From Micromonospora peucetia (GTDB lineage Bacteria; Actinomycetota; Actinomycetes; Mycobacteriales; Micromonosporaceae), in NCBI RefSeq assembly GCF_900091625.1, contig NZ_FMIC01000002.1:5890001-5954000 (forward strand): a DNA stretch of 64,000 nucleotides. The letters are read 5' to 3'. The notes beneath the pieces are model-generated. The model was not told the DNA's origin, made no database searches, and saw only the letters and a program-made list of their open reading frames with translations. Below, piece by piece: positions 53,148 through 61,871 of this stretch; position 1 is the stretch's first letter, and every line of letters starts with the position of its first letter. Position numbers and translations under genes: made by a program.

Positions 53148-53704
53148 CCCACTTGCTGCCGGATCACCATGCCGTCGATCGCTTCGGCGAGGATGTCGTG
53201 GGCGAGCGGGACGATGGTGGGCGAGCCGGGGGTGAGCAGGTCCAGGCAGAGGCCGTCGAGCAGGGCGAGCAGCATCGTGGCGCAGCGCTGCCGGTCGGGG
53301 TGGCGGAGTGCTCCTTCGGACTCGATCGTGGCCAGCCAGTCGTCCACCCGGTCGCGGGCATGCTGCGTCATGGAGGCCAACAGGGTTGCCGCCTGTTCGG
53401 TGCGGGCCGGCCCGACAGCGGCGGCGTGGGCGGTGAGCCAGGCTTCCAGTTCGACGGTCTGACTGTCGTCGCCCGGCAGGAACTGCCCAAGGCACTCGGC
53501 GAGCCGCCGGCCCGGCGGGATGGTGCGGTCGCTGATTTGCAGGTCCTCCAGTTGGGCGTGGAAGGTCTGACCCACCACGGCGTCGTAGAGGTCCCGCTGG
53601 GTGGGGAAGTAGTGCCGCAGCGTGCTCGCGCCGATGCCGGCCCGGGTGGCGACGGCGCGGACGCTGAGGAGGTCGCTCAGCCCGGAACACCTGACATTCG
53701 AAAC
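53148..53704 (-). pseudogene. TetR-family regulator without a start or its own end
   Basis: The frame shows a TetR DNA-binding domain that begins only at LSVRAVATRAGIGASTLRHYF and continues PTQRDLYDAV, then a plausible ligand domain ending near AIDGMVIRQQV. The usual first 25-30 residues are missing: the frame is closed by TGA at 53705-53707 and no start codon lies between the stop and the recognition helix. Downstream the frame stays open far past the normal end. The first usable start (GTG at 53578) would skip the whole DNA-binding domain. Confidence 0.68.
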
Positions 53705-53857
53705 TCAACAGAGAGGCGGCATTTCTCTGCCGCGACGCAGGTGGGCAGGCCGGGGTTGCGCCGTGACGGATGGCCGGCCGACGGAAGGGCACATGCCGAT
53801 TGATCAATGGCTTGTAGGGTGAGCCAGTCGTCACATACCCCCGGAAGGGAAGTGGAC

Positions 53858-54703
53858 ATGTCCAGGATCATCGTTCGCGTCCTCGGCGCCCTCGGCGCGA
53901 GCATGCTCGGCGCGACCCTCGGCGTCCTCGCGGTCACCGCGCCTGCTCAGGCGGCGTCCCGCGACGGAATCTGCGACGCTGGCGAGTTCTGTTACTACTA
54001 CAACAGCAGCCACGCGGGCTCGATCTCCGACCACACCGGATCACTGGCCGACTACGGCTCGACCCAGCCGGGCTGCTACGAGTTCAAGGGGGCTGGCGGC
54101 GGCCAGGGCCTGTGCGTCAAGAACAACGCCGCTTCCGCGTGGAACCGCACCAGCAACACGGTGCGGGTCTACTACAACAGCGACTACGACGGCTCCTACG
54201 CGTACCAGGACTTCGCGCCCGGCGCGAAGACGAACCTGAACGCCACGCTGAAGAACAACAATGCCTCCCACCAGTTTCTCTCCGCCGGGGCGACCTATCC
54301 GGCCAAGGACGACTACCCGTACAAGGGCCAGGGCACGGGCATCGACCCCTGGAACTTCTACAAGGGGCAGTGCACCAGTTTCGCGGCCTGGGCGCTGCGG
54401 AGCCGGGTCGGCGTGCCCTTCCACAACCAGTACGCGGGTCAGGCACGGTGGGGTAACGCCAAGGAGTGGGTCGCCGCTGCCGGTCGCGCCGGTGTGCCGG
54501 TGCACAACAGTCCGAAGGCCGGTGACATCGCGGTCCGGCTGGGCGGCACCTACGGTCACGTCGCCTTCGTCACCAGGGTGAACTCGAACGGCACCTTCGA
54601 GGTCGACGAGTACAACTACGTCTCCGCCGACAAGTACAGCCATCGGACGGTGTCGGTGGGAACCGCCAACAGCCAGTTCTCCAAGTTCATCCGCTTCAAG
54701 TGA
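53858..54703 (+). CDS. secreted protein: I36-like domain fused to a CHAP amidase domain
   Basis: A protein of 281 residues. The signal peptide is clear (about 1-33, ending APAQAA). Residues 36-135 resemble the peptidase-inhibitor I36/crystallin-like fold (DGICDAGEFCYYYNSSHAGS, CYEFKGAGGGQGLCVKNN, VRVYYNSDYDGSY). Residues 155-281 form a CHAP domain with catalytic C172 in KGQCTSFAAWAL and H234 in TYGHVAFVTRV. The CHAP domain should cleave peptidoglycan amide bonds. The start ATG at 53858 has GGAAGGGAAG upstream. It is adjacent to the protease region, so the two secreted proteins may act together outside the cell. Confidence 0.87.
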   Translation: MSRIIVRVLGALGASMLGATLGVLAVTAPAQAASRDGICDAGEFCYYYNSSHAGSISDHTGSLADYGSTQPGCYEFKGAGGGQGLCVKNNAASAWNRTSNTVRVYYNSDYDGSYAYQDFAPGAKTNLNATLKNNNASHQFLSAGATYPAKDDYPYKGQGTGIDPWNFYKGQCTSFAAWALRSRVGVPFHNQYAGQARWGNAKEWVAAAGRAGVPVHNSPKAGDIAVRLGGTYGHVAFVTRVNSNGTFEVDEYNYVSADKYSHRTVSVGTANSQFSKFIRFK

Positions 54704-54723
54704 CCTGCTGCCTCAACTGAGGA

Positions 54724-54763
54724 ATGCGGGCACGCCAACCCGACGGGGTCGACGTGCCCGCAT
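54724..54763 (+). terminator. hairpin after the I36-CHAP gene
   Basis: An 11-bp perfect stem (ATGCGGGCACG at 54724-54734 and its complement at 54753-54763) begins 20 bases after the stop codon. The loop is 18 bases and no T-run follows. The convergent cmx-like gene ends 130 bases further on. Confidence 0.6.
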
Positions 54764-54895
54764 CGCAGGTGGCCGCCGCCGCGAGATGCGGAACCTGCGA
54801 ACGGTCGAGCACCCGGTGGATCGACCTCCCGCACTGTACGGAGCGCGTTCCGGGAGTGCGATCCCACCGCACCGGCACTGCCGGGTCGGTCCCGG

Positions 54896-56065
54896 TCACT
54901 GGACCCTTCTACCAGTCGCGACCACGGTACGGAGCGGGGCCGCGACGAGCAGTGCGGTCGCGACGAGCAGACCGCTTGCCCACAGCGGTCCACGCTCTCC
55001 GAGGGTGGTGCTGAGGGTGGTCGCGGCGATGAGTGGCCCGACGGCGGCACCGACGTTGAGTGCCGCAGTCGCGTACGAGCCGGCCATGGTGGGTGCTCCG
55101 ACCGCCTCGTACAGAACCCTCGTGATCAACGTGCTGCCCAACGCGAACGACAGCGCCCCCTGTACGAACACCAGGACGAGCAGGGCGGCCGGGTTCTCGG
55201 CCAGCACCGCCAGTGCCAGCCAGCCGATGAGCAGCAACGGACCGCCGACGGCGATGATCAGGCCTGGGCGCTGGTCGGACAGCCGTCCCGCGATGGTGAC
55301 GCCGACGAGGGAACCGGCGCCGAAGAGCACCAGAACGACGGAGATCCACCACTCGCCCAGCCCGGCGGTTTCGGTCACGATCGGGGCGAGGAAGGTGAAG
55401 CTTCCGAAGGTGGCCGCGTTCACCAGCGCACCGAGCAGCATGACCAGGATCAGCCGTGGACGTCTGAGTTGTGCGAGCTCCGTTCGCAGGGCCGGTCCAA
55501 CATTTTCGTCGTTCTGCCCAACGCGCGCCGGGACTCCTCTGAGGATGCCGACAGCCGCGGGCAGGCAGAGGGCGGCGACGGCCCAGAAGGTGGCCCGCCA
55601 GTCGAGCAACGTGCCGAGTACCGCTCCCCCGGGAACCCCGGCGATCGTGGCGATCGTCGTGCCTGACAGCAGCACGGCGAGCGCACGTCCCCTCCGGTCG
55701 GGAGAGACCAGCATGGTGGCAGTCGTCAGGGCCACGGCGAGGAACCCCGCGTTCGCAAGCGCCGCGACCACCCGGGTCGCGAGCAGAATCGAGAAATCCG
55801 AGGTGGTGGCACCCACGACGTGGGCTGCCAGGAACACCAGGACGAACCCGAGGAGGCTGGACCGTCGAGGCCAGTTGCGGGCGAGCCCCGCCATCAGCGG
55901 GGCACCGACGACCATTCCGACCGCGAAGGCCGAGGTGAGCAGGCCTGCCGCCCCGACGGTCACGCCGAGGTCTGAGGCGATGTCCGGCAGGAGGCCGGCG
56001 AGCATGAACTCCGAGGTGCCCATGGCGAAGACCGCCACGGCAAGCAGATACAGCGGAAGAGGCAT
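54896..56065 (-). CDS. cmx: Cmx/CmlR-type chloramphenicol efflux MFS transporter
   Basis: A protein of 389 residues with 12 predicted helices of the DHA1 family. The start matches the Cmx/CmlR group: MPLPLYLLAVAVFAMGTSEF, then LLPDIASDLGVTVGAAGLLT and the loop-2/3 motif PLMAGLARNWPRRSSLL. This group exports chloramphenicol or florfenicol-like drugs. The ATG at 56065 is used, with a GGAG site nine bases upstream. The roughly 125-base leader contains a GGGGGCT/AGCCCCC hairpin, so drug-dependent attenuation is possible. The actual substrate range is not proven. Confidence 0.85.
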   Translation of the reverse strand: MPLPLYLLAVAVFAMGTSEFMLAGLLPDIASDLGVTVGAAGLLTSAFAVGMVVGAPLMAGLARNWPRRSSLLGFVLVFLAAHVVGATTSDFSILLATRVVAALANAGFLAVALTTATMLVSPDRRGRALAVLLSGTTIATIAGVPGGAVLGTLLDWRATFWAVAALCLPAAVGILRGVPARVGQNDENVGPALRTELAQLRRPRLILVMLLGALVNAATFGSFTFLAPIVTETAGLGEWWISVVLVLFGAGSLVGVTIAGRLSDQRPGLIIAVGGPLLLIGWLALAVLAENPAALLVLVFVQGALSFALGSTLITRVLYEAVGAPTMAGSYATAALNVGAAVGPLIAATTLSTTLGERGPLWASGLLVATALLVAAPLRTVVATGRRVQ

Positions 56066-56189
56066 CACGTGGCTCCGAGGTGATGAGAAAGAACGAGAAG
56101 GACCGTCTCTCACCGCGGTCAGCACCCGAGGATGCGTTCGTCCGGCCGCAGACGCGGCGGGACGACAGAGCTATGAACTCAGTGGCTCA

Positions 56190-56218
56190 GGGGGCTGACG
56201 GCGTGAGCGAAAGCCCCC
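56190..56218 (-). promoter_or_regulatory. hairpin in the cmx leader
   Basis: Arms GGGGGCT at 56190-56196 and AGCCCCC at 56212-56218 pair perfectly across a 15-base loop. They lie 125 bases upstream of the cmx start, on the transcript of cmx if its promoter is further upstream. It could be an attenuator, or a terminator for the regulator gene that ends at 56289 on the same strand. Confidence 0.4.
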
Positions 56219-56288
56219 ACCCTGGATGCCTCAGGACTCGACATGGACCACACGTTACCAACGCGGACCCTGCCGACGTAGAAGTAGG

Positions 56289-57434
56289 TCAACGGGTCAG
56301 GCCCACCAGCGTCGCCAGCCGTGCCACGCCGGCCGGTGCCGGGTGCGCCCGCGCCAACTCGGCCAGCACCGTACGCGCCGCCGGCCGGCACCGAACCTCC
56401 GCCGGCGCGAGCCCGTCCGCGTCCACCAGCACCCGCCCGGCCCCACGCAGGTCACCGAGTTGGAGGTACGCCCGCGCGGCGTCCACCAGGTACGCCGCCC
56501 GGTATTCAACCGGCAACCGCCGCCACGCCTCCCGCCGTACCACCTGCTCGTGCCGGAGGACCGCCTCCCCGGCGTCGCCCGACTCGACCGCCACCACCAC
56601 CCGGGCCAGCGCGACGGCGGCCGACCCGAACGCGGTCCGGTGCGGGTCGTCGGCCGCGATCCCGGCGGCGAGCCCCGCCGCCCGGTCCGTCAGCTCCCCG
56701 GCCCGCCCGGCGTCGCCGCAGCCGGCGGCGGCCAGGGCCGCCTGGAGCAGCAGCGTCCCGTGCACCGCCTCCGACGCGGACCCGACGCGACGCGCGGCGG
56801 CCGTCGTCGCCACCAGCGCCAACCGGTCACGGCCCAGCGCCCGCAGCGCCTGCCCCACCGACACGGCCGCCGCCCCCGCCAGCGCCGGATCCGCGCTGGC
56901 CACCGCCATCGCCCGGTCCGCGGCCAGCCACCCCAGGTCGGCCTCGCCGAGCTTCACCAACACCGAAGACGTGATCCGGTACGCCTGCACCAACAGCTCC
57001 GGCTCCGCCGCCCGCATCCCCTGCGCCGCGCCCAGCAACCTCGGCAGCAGCCGCACCACCTGGGCGTAGTGCGCGTGCTGAAAGGTCAGCCAGGCGTACG
57101 CGACCTGCCGGCCCGTCTCCGCCACGCACACCGTCGCCGGGTGGTCGTCGTAGCGGGCGAGCGCCCCCCGCACCGCGTCCACCCCGTCGAGCGGGCCGAC
57201 CATTGTCGACGGTGACGGCCGGTGCTCGCCGAGCAACACCAACGGATCGACCCGCAGCACCCCGGCGACCTCCCGGATCACCGGATACCGGTCCAGCGGC
57301 CGGACACCCCGCTCGGTCTTGTCCACCCAACTCTTCGACCTGCCGAGCCGGTCGGCGAACATCTGCTGGGTCATCCGCCGCCGCACCCGCCAGCGTGCCA
57401 CGCGGCGACCGATCGGCTCGTCAACGCTGGTCAC
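56289..57434 (-). CDS. Xre-family regulator with TPR-like C-terminal region
   Basis: A protein of 381 residues. Residues 8-65 form an Xre helix-turn-helix (MTQQMFADRLGRSKSWVDKTERG). The rest is helical and TPR-like (for example RITSSVLVKLGEADLGWLAADRAMAVA and AYLVDAARAYLQLGDLRGAGRVL). This is the actinobacterial regulator type that often has a DUF397-like or small partner gene. The GTG start at 57434 lies inside the end of a 56-residue gene, so the two are coupled. A palindrome 260-280 bases upstream may be the operator of the unit. Confidence 0.85.
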   Translation of the reverse strand: MTSVDEPIGRRVARWRVRRRMTQQMFADRLGRSKSWVDKTERGVRPLDRYPVIREVAGVLRVDPLVLLGEHRPSPSTMVGPLDGVDAVRGALARYDDHPATVCVAETGRQVAYAWLTFQHAHYAQVVRLLPRLLGAAQGMRAAEPELLVQAYRITSSVLVKLGEADLGWLAADRAMAVASADPALAGAAAVSVGQALRALGRDRLALVATTAAARRVGSASEAVHGTLLLQAALAAAGCGDAGRAGELTDRAAGLAAGIAADDPHRTAFGSAAVALARVVVAVESGDAGEAVLRHEQVVRREAWRRLPVEYRAAYLVDAARAYLQLGDLRGAGRVLVDADGLAPAEVRCRPAARTVLAELARAHPAPAGVARLATLVGLTR

Positions 57435-57591
57435 GCCGCCACCGCCGGTCCGGCACCGCCCGCGTGGTCTCCTCCACCGGTACGCGCTCCGCCTCGGCCT
57501 GCGCGAGCAGCCGCCGCTTGGCAGCCTCCCGCTCGGCAGCGTCGACCTGCTCACCCCGACTCTGCGCCGACTTGTCGTCCTGATGGTCCAC
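57421..57591 (-). CDS. small charged protein overlapping the Xre gene
   Basis: A protein of 56 residues that starts at the GTG at 57591 with GGAGG four bases upstream. It begins MDHQDDKSAQSRGEQVDAAE, continues with an Ala/Glu/Arg-rich helix (AAKRRLLAQAEAERVP) and ends RRWRRDQR. The stop overlaps the start of the Xre regulator by 14 bases, which argues for a real coupled gene. It is too short for many gene callers. Its composition suggests a single helix with basic tail. The function is unknown. Confidence 0.65.
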   Translation of the reverse strand: MDHQDDKSAQSRGEQVDAAEREAAKRRLLAQAEAERVPVEETTRAVPDRRWRRDQR

Positions 57592-57697
57592 GCTGCCTCC
57601 GCTGGTACAGGATCCAGCGGCGATACGTCGAGTGACCGTAACGCCGCGTCCGACTCAAGGAGGCGATCGCCTCCCGAATCGGACACTAGGGCGGCAC

Positions 57698-57715
57698 GGT
57701 AATTGATCCATTACC
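57698..57715. promoter_or_regulatory. GGTAATTGATCCATTACC palindrome
   Basis: An 18-base palindrome with 6-base arms GGTAAT and ATTACC lies 107-124 bases upstream of the small gene and six bases before the stop codon of the second Xre gene. It is the only A/T-rich symmetric site in the area, so it is a candidate operator for the small gene and the Xre gene at 56289-57434. Confidence 0.45.
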
Positions 57716-57720
57716 AGCAG

Positions 57721-58914
57721 TTATACAGCCAGGCTGATGCCCATCCGGCCAGCGAGCGACCGCAGGTCGTCCGGGACGGCGCGGCGCTTCGCCCGCTGTG
57801 CCAGCGCGACCACCGCATCCCTGGCAAGAGGATTCAACACGAACGGCACCGGTGCGGCCTGCTCCGCCTGCACGAACGCCGCCAGCGCCTCAGCATCCCG
57901 GCGGCCCCCGTCCGCCAGTGCACGGCCGAGGTCAAGCCAGTACGACTGTTGGCGAATCGATGCCGTCAGAACCTGCGGTCGAACTTTTCGGGATAGTTCG
58001 ATCACCCGACCGGACTCGCCCTGCTCTGCCGCGATGGTCATCTCCCAGAGCCCCACATTGGTCGGTCCAAATCCGCAACCGTTGAAGCCAGCCCCGTCGG
58101 GCGGATCTCCGAGGCTCGCAGCCTCGCGTGTCGCCTCCGTCAGGTGGTCTCGGGCATCATCCGGACGACCACTCACCGTGGAGGTCAACGCGGCGGAAAG
58201 GTGTAGCTGACCCAGCATCTGCCGGACACGGACGTCGGCGGCGCGAGCCTGGAGTTCCGTCAGTGCACGGTCAGCCGCCCTCGCAGCAAGCCGCGCCGAC
58301 TCGATCGGCAGACTTTGGGCGTAGGCGAATCTGGACGCCCCTATCCACGCTGGATTCTGAACGTCGTAAGCGGCCGACACGGCAACCCGGGCCGCGTTCA
58401 GCGCTAGATGTCGATATCCGAGATTCCGCAGGCATGTCGAGGCTTGGTAGGCCACCTGGGTAAGCAATACGCCACCCACGGCGGCGGCATCCAGCAGCAG
58501 TCCCGGCAGCATCCGCGCCATCGTCGGATGGTGGCACGCGGTGCGAAGCTGGTCGCAGCGCGCAATGTCGGCGGCGAGCTGTTTCCTGGTACGGGTCGGA
58601 GATCGGCGCTCGCCGTCCTCGATCTCGATCAGGGCAGACCAGATCGCCGGTACCCACTCGGCGGCACCGTCACGGGCAGGGCTGCCCGGTTCCGTGCCCT
58701 GCCCGAGCAGGTCGGCCACCGTGACCTGTAGGGCGGCGGCGAGCGCGACCAGAGTGGAGCGGCGATCGATGGTTTTCCGGCCCGACTCGATCTGCGACAC
58801 GTAGGACTGGCTGACGCCAGCAAGCCCGGCGAGGACGGCTTGGGTCATGCCCCCACGGCGCATCCGCCAGTACCGGATTCTCGCGCCAACGGTGTCGGTC
58901 TTCTTGATGACCAT
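57721..58914 (-). CDS. Xre-family regulator, second copy
   Basis: A protein of 397 residues with an N-terminal Xre helix-turn-helix (MTQAVLAGLAGVSQSYVSQIESGRKTID) and a long helical, TPR-like C-terminal region (for example RHLALNAARVAVSAAYDVQ, ARAADRALTELQARAADVRV). It is similar in architecture to the gene at 56289-57434 but not a recent duplicate. The ATG at 58914 is used. It is divergent from a leaderless unknown gene at 59068, which may be its target. Confidence 0.85.
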   Translation of the reverse strand: MVIKKTDTVGARIRYWRMRRGGMTQAVLAGLAGVSQSYVSQIESGRKTIDRRSTLVALAAALQVTVADLLGQGTEPGSPARDGAAEWVPAIWSALIEIEDGERRSPTRTRKQLAADIARCDQLRTACHHPTMARMLPGLLLDAAAVGGVLLTQVAYQASTCLRNLGYRHLALNAARVAVSAAYDVQNPAWIGASRFAYAQSLPIESARLAARAADRALTELQARAADVRVRQMLGQLHLSAALTSTVSGRPDDARDHLTEATREAASLGDPPDGAGFNGCGFGPTNVGLWEMTIAAEQGESGRVIELSRKVRPQVLTASIRQQSYWLDLGRALADGGRRDAEALAAFVQAEQAAPVPFVLNPLARDAVVALAQRAKRRAVPDDLRSLAGRMGISLAV

Positions 58915-59055
58915 GGCTTCGTCTGCTTCCCAGGTAGAGGACTGGGACCGCGGCCATCAGCACTCGCTGATGCGGCCGTAGTTGGACCGTACACCGCTAC
59001 AGGCTCCGAGTGACGCCACAAGTTGGGCGTGCCCCTCGCCGTCGTACCTGCAAGT

Positions 59056-59061
59056 CATTAT
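59056..59061 (+). promoter_or_regulatory. -10 element CATTAT for a leaderless gene
   Basis: CATTAT is followed by CAGAGC and the ATG at 59068. The six-base spacing is the same as at 16671 and 17219. No clear -35 element stands out. Confidence 0.5.
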
Positions 59062-59067
59062 CAGAGC

Positions 59068-59529
59068 ATGGCGGCTACCTCGGAGCAGGCGGAGCACTCG
59101 ATCCAGATGCTGATCAGCGACTGGTTACTCATCGACGGGACCATGGACAACCACGTCCATTCGGCCATCGATGGTGCTGTGCCAGTCGGCTGGGAGGAAG
59201 GGCCGAGCTGGGATACCGAAGCGGAGATGGAGACGACGAAACTGCCGACGGTGGCCCAGTTGGGTACCAGCATTCGCCAGGCAGGCTGGGACCAGATTCT
59301 GGGGTGGCCGCATGATGCCGAGGGTTTCCGAAGGTGGCCAGCTCCTGGACAAATGGCGACGATGACTCTAACCAACGTCCAATGGGACCTGGTTATCTTC
59401 GCTTTGAATTACTGGGCAGACGTCGATGTGCGCTTGTCCGACGCCGAGGGAGCGGCAAGGTCTCGGGCCATCGCCACCGTCATCGGGCAACTGCTTGCCG
59501 AACAGCGCTGGTCGCCAGAGTCGCAATGA
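59068..59529 (+). CDS. unrecognised 153-residue protein
   Basis: I do not recognise this protein. It is soluble and acidic, and notable segments are SIQMLISDWLLIDGTMDNHVHSAIDGAVP, LPTVAQLGTSIRQAGWDQIL and TMTLTNVQWDLVIFALNYWADVDV. The ATG at 59068 is chosen because of the leaderless promoter; an in-frame GTG/ATG at 59023 would add 15 residues. It is less GC-rich than most neighbours and is divergent from an Xre regulator, a common arrangement for an accessory or phage-like gene. Confidence 0.6.
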   Translation: MAATSEQAEHSIQMLISDWLLIDGTMDNHVHSAIDGAVPVGWEEGPSWDTEAEMETTKLPTVAQLGTSIRQAGWDQILGWPHDAEGFRRWPAPGQMATMTLTNVQWDLVIFALNYWADVDVRLSDAEGAARSRAIATVIGQLLAEQRWSPESQ

Positions 59530-60202
59530 CGCACCCGTACGCCGTCGTGCGTGGCGACGAACTCGGTGCGCTCATCTGTAGCCGCGATCCGGGCGTGGGC
59601 CGTGTCTGATGCGTGGCCCGCCCGCGCCTTCAGCAAGTCGTTAACCAGCCGTGTTGCGACGACCCTCAGAATCCGTCCCGCAAGGGTAGGAACAGCTTGC
59701 CACTCGAATCGAGCCGGTTACCTGCTTAAGGTGACCAGCTCGACGCCTCTACCGACGCGGGGGTTACTCGCCGCCTTCCGGGCGTGCACCGCCTGGCTCG
59801 ATTCTCGGGGCTCCAAGCCTCGGCCTTTCACGGCGGCCGTGACCTTGGATGTCGAGAATGCCTCGTCGTATAGACCGACTGCGGATGCACGCTGGCCTAT
59901 CATGGCTTCTTGCATAGGCGCGAGCCTCCACGGAAAGGCATGGCGCGACGCGCGGGCCAAGGTGCTCAGTTCGACTCAGCAGCGCTGCCTGCTGGCCCGC
60001 CGGCCGCGACACGCCGAGGTCTTCCCGAGGTGGAGATTCGGGGTCCGGCACCAACATGTCGCCTGCGCAGCCGCCCGCAGATGCCTCGAAAAACGGCACC
60101 GTCCGTGTCCGTCACCTGACACGGAGTGTCGGGGTCCGTGGTTAGGCTGCTCTGACGTCCGAAAGGGAGCCCGGCTTCGCCGCTACCGGAGGTGCCACCA
60201 CC
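59530..60202. other. gene-poor 673-bp stretch
   Basis: No reading frame in these 673 bases is convincing: the long open frames on both strands have the composition of shadows (Arg/Ser/Pro-rich, no domains). Several phrases look like degraded coding sequence (for example around 59600-59720), but none can be assigned. The base composition is patchy. It may be the relic of an inserted element. Confidence 0.45.
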
Positions 60203-61774
60203 ATGGACAGTCGAGCAGCACGCCCCATCAGACGTACCGGAACTCTACTTTTGGCGGCACTGAGCGCGCTCCTGCTGATCGGCGTCGACGCGGTGCTCAG
60301 GCCGGTCGCGCCGGTCCGGGCCGGCAGCGCCGCCGCGACGGTCATCGGCACCCTGGCCGAAAGGTCGGGCCGGCCAGCCGCCCGCGTGCGGGTCACCATG
60401 GAGCCGAGCAACGGCGCCGGGAGCCCGACGTACTCGGCCACCACCGACCGGGCCGGGCGGTGGCGGGTGTCCGGCGCGTTGGCCGGGCGCTACCGGATCA
60501 CCTACCACCTGCCCGGCGCCTCCGCGCCCCGCTACTACCCGGGCCGCGTCTCGCACCCCTTGGGATTCGTCGCCGTTCCGGCCCGCGGCCGGCTCGTCGT
60601 CAACGACGTCCTGCCCCGAGCCGGCCGGATTCGGTTCGTGGCGGCCGACGCGGCCACCGGGGTCAGGGTGCGGGAGTTCTGTGTGCAGAACCCGCTGGAG
60701 CTCGGCTTCTACTGCACCAACCCCTCGGGGCCATTCCCCGACGGGTATGTCGACCTGGAGTTGCCGCCCGGCAAGTACCGGTTCACCGGTTACGCGACCG
60801 ACGGCGTGCACGAGGGCGCGATGGTCGACGCGACCGCGGTCGACGGCCGGACGACCCGGGCGACGCTGCCGGTCCAGCCGCCCGGCGCCGAACTGAAGGT
60901 GGTGGTGCGGGACCGGGTGACCGGCGCGCCGGTGCCCAACGCGGCGGTGCGCGCCATGCCGGTGGACAAGCGGTTCCCTGATGTCTACGACGTCACCGAG
61001 ATCTCCGACGAGCAGGGGGTGGTGCGGTTCCGGAGTCTCTTCCCGGACCGGTACCACCTCTGGGCGGGCGCCGGTGGAGGCGTATACGGCGCGCAGTGGG
61101 TCGGCCCGAACGGTGGCACCGGCGACCGCGCCAAGGCGCTGGTGGTCGAGCCGGGGCCCGGGGTCACCACACTGCCCGACATCATGCTGGACGGGGCGGG
61201 GTCGATCACCGGGACGATCACCGACCGGGCCACCGGCCAGCCGGTGTCGGTGACCGTCGCCCTGACGACCTTCGACCCGTTCTGGTACGAGACCACGCCC
61301 AAGGTTCCCGGCAACGGCGCGTACACCTTCAGCGGGCTCGGCCCGTACGAGTGGTCCCTGGCGTTCATTCCCCCGGGCAACGGCGGACCCGGCAGTCCGT
61401 ACGCCATCCAGTGGTCCGGTGGGGCGCCGAACAGCATCAAGGCGGCCCGGATCAAGGTCGTCGCCGGTGGCACGACCGTGGCGAACGAGCGGATGAGCGC
61501 CGGTACGGCCGTCTCCGGCAAGGCCAACGGCCTTCCGAAGTACGAATACGCCGGCCCTCTCTACGCCTACAACGCCGACACCGGCGACATCGTCGCGGTC
61601 GACGAGAACGTCGAGGACGGCCGGTACGACATCCGGCTCGTGCCCGGCCAGCGCGTCCGGTTCTGCCTGTCCACGGTCCGCTGCCACCCCGACTTCACCC
61701 GGCTGGCCGACGCCACCGCCTTCCGGGTGGGTACCCGCCCGTTCACCGTCGACTTCCCCGGCTGGCGCCGCTGA
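60203..61774 (+). CDS. secreted protein with repeated Cna-B/carboxypeptidase-regulatory-like domains
   Basis: A protein of 523 residues. A signal peptide is clear (TLLLAALSALLLIGVDAVLR). Four or five beta-sandwich domains follow with the same pattern: ATVIGTLAERSGRPAARVRV, AELKVVVRDRVTGAPVPNAAV and SITGTITDRATGQPVSVTVAL. Each has a TDRAGRW- or SDEQGVVRF-like strand typical of carboxypeptidase-regulatory-like folds. Cys pairs may stabilise the domain near FCVQNPLELGFYC. No LPxTG or membrane anchor is seen. The function is probably extracellular binding or adhesion; no enzyme motif is visible. Confidence 0.83.
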   Translation: MDSRAARPIRRTGTLLLAALSALLLIGVDAVLRPVAPVRAGSAAATVIGTLAERSGRPAARVRVTMEPSNGAGSPTYSATTDRAGRWRVSGALAGRYRITYHLPGASAPRYYPGRVSHPLGFVAVPARGRLVVNDVLPRAGRIRFVAADAATGVRVREFCVQNPLELGFYCTNPSGPFPDGYVDLELPPGKYRFTGYATDGVHEGAMVDATAVDGRTTRATLPVQPPGAELKVVVRDRVTGAPVPNAAVRAMPVDKRFPDVYDVTEISDEQGVVRFRSLFPDRYHLWAGAGGGVYGAQWVGPNGGTGDRAKALVVEPGPGVTTLPDIMLDGAGSITGTITDRATGQPVSVTVALTTFDPFWYETTPKVPGNGAYTFSGLGPYEWSLAFIPPGNGGPGSPYAIQWSGGAPNSIKAARIKVVAGGTTVANERMSAGTAVSGKANGLPKYEYAGPLYAYNADTGDIVAVDENVEDGRYDIRLVPGQRVRFCLSTVRCHPDFTRLADATAFRVGTRPFTVDFPGWRR

Positions 61775-61871
61775 GCCGGGACCCTCGCACTCGCGCCGCT
61801 GCCCGGTTTACGGACTCTTCACAATACAAAGTGTCTTCGGTGATGCTGATGGCGTCTGCGATGCTGTGGGC

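Noticed and set aside
59551..60202. Large plus-strand open frame before the secreted repeat-domain protein
   Set aside because: Its translation has no domain, is Arg/Ser-rich and runs on as a shadow of the real gene at 60203.
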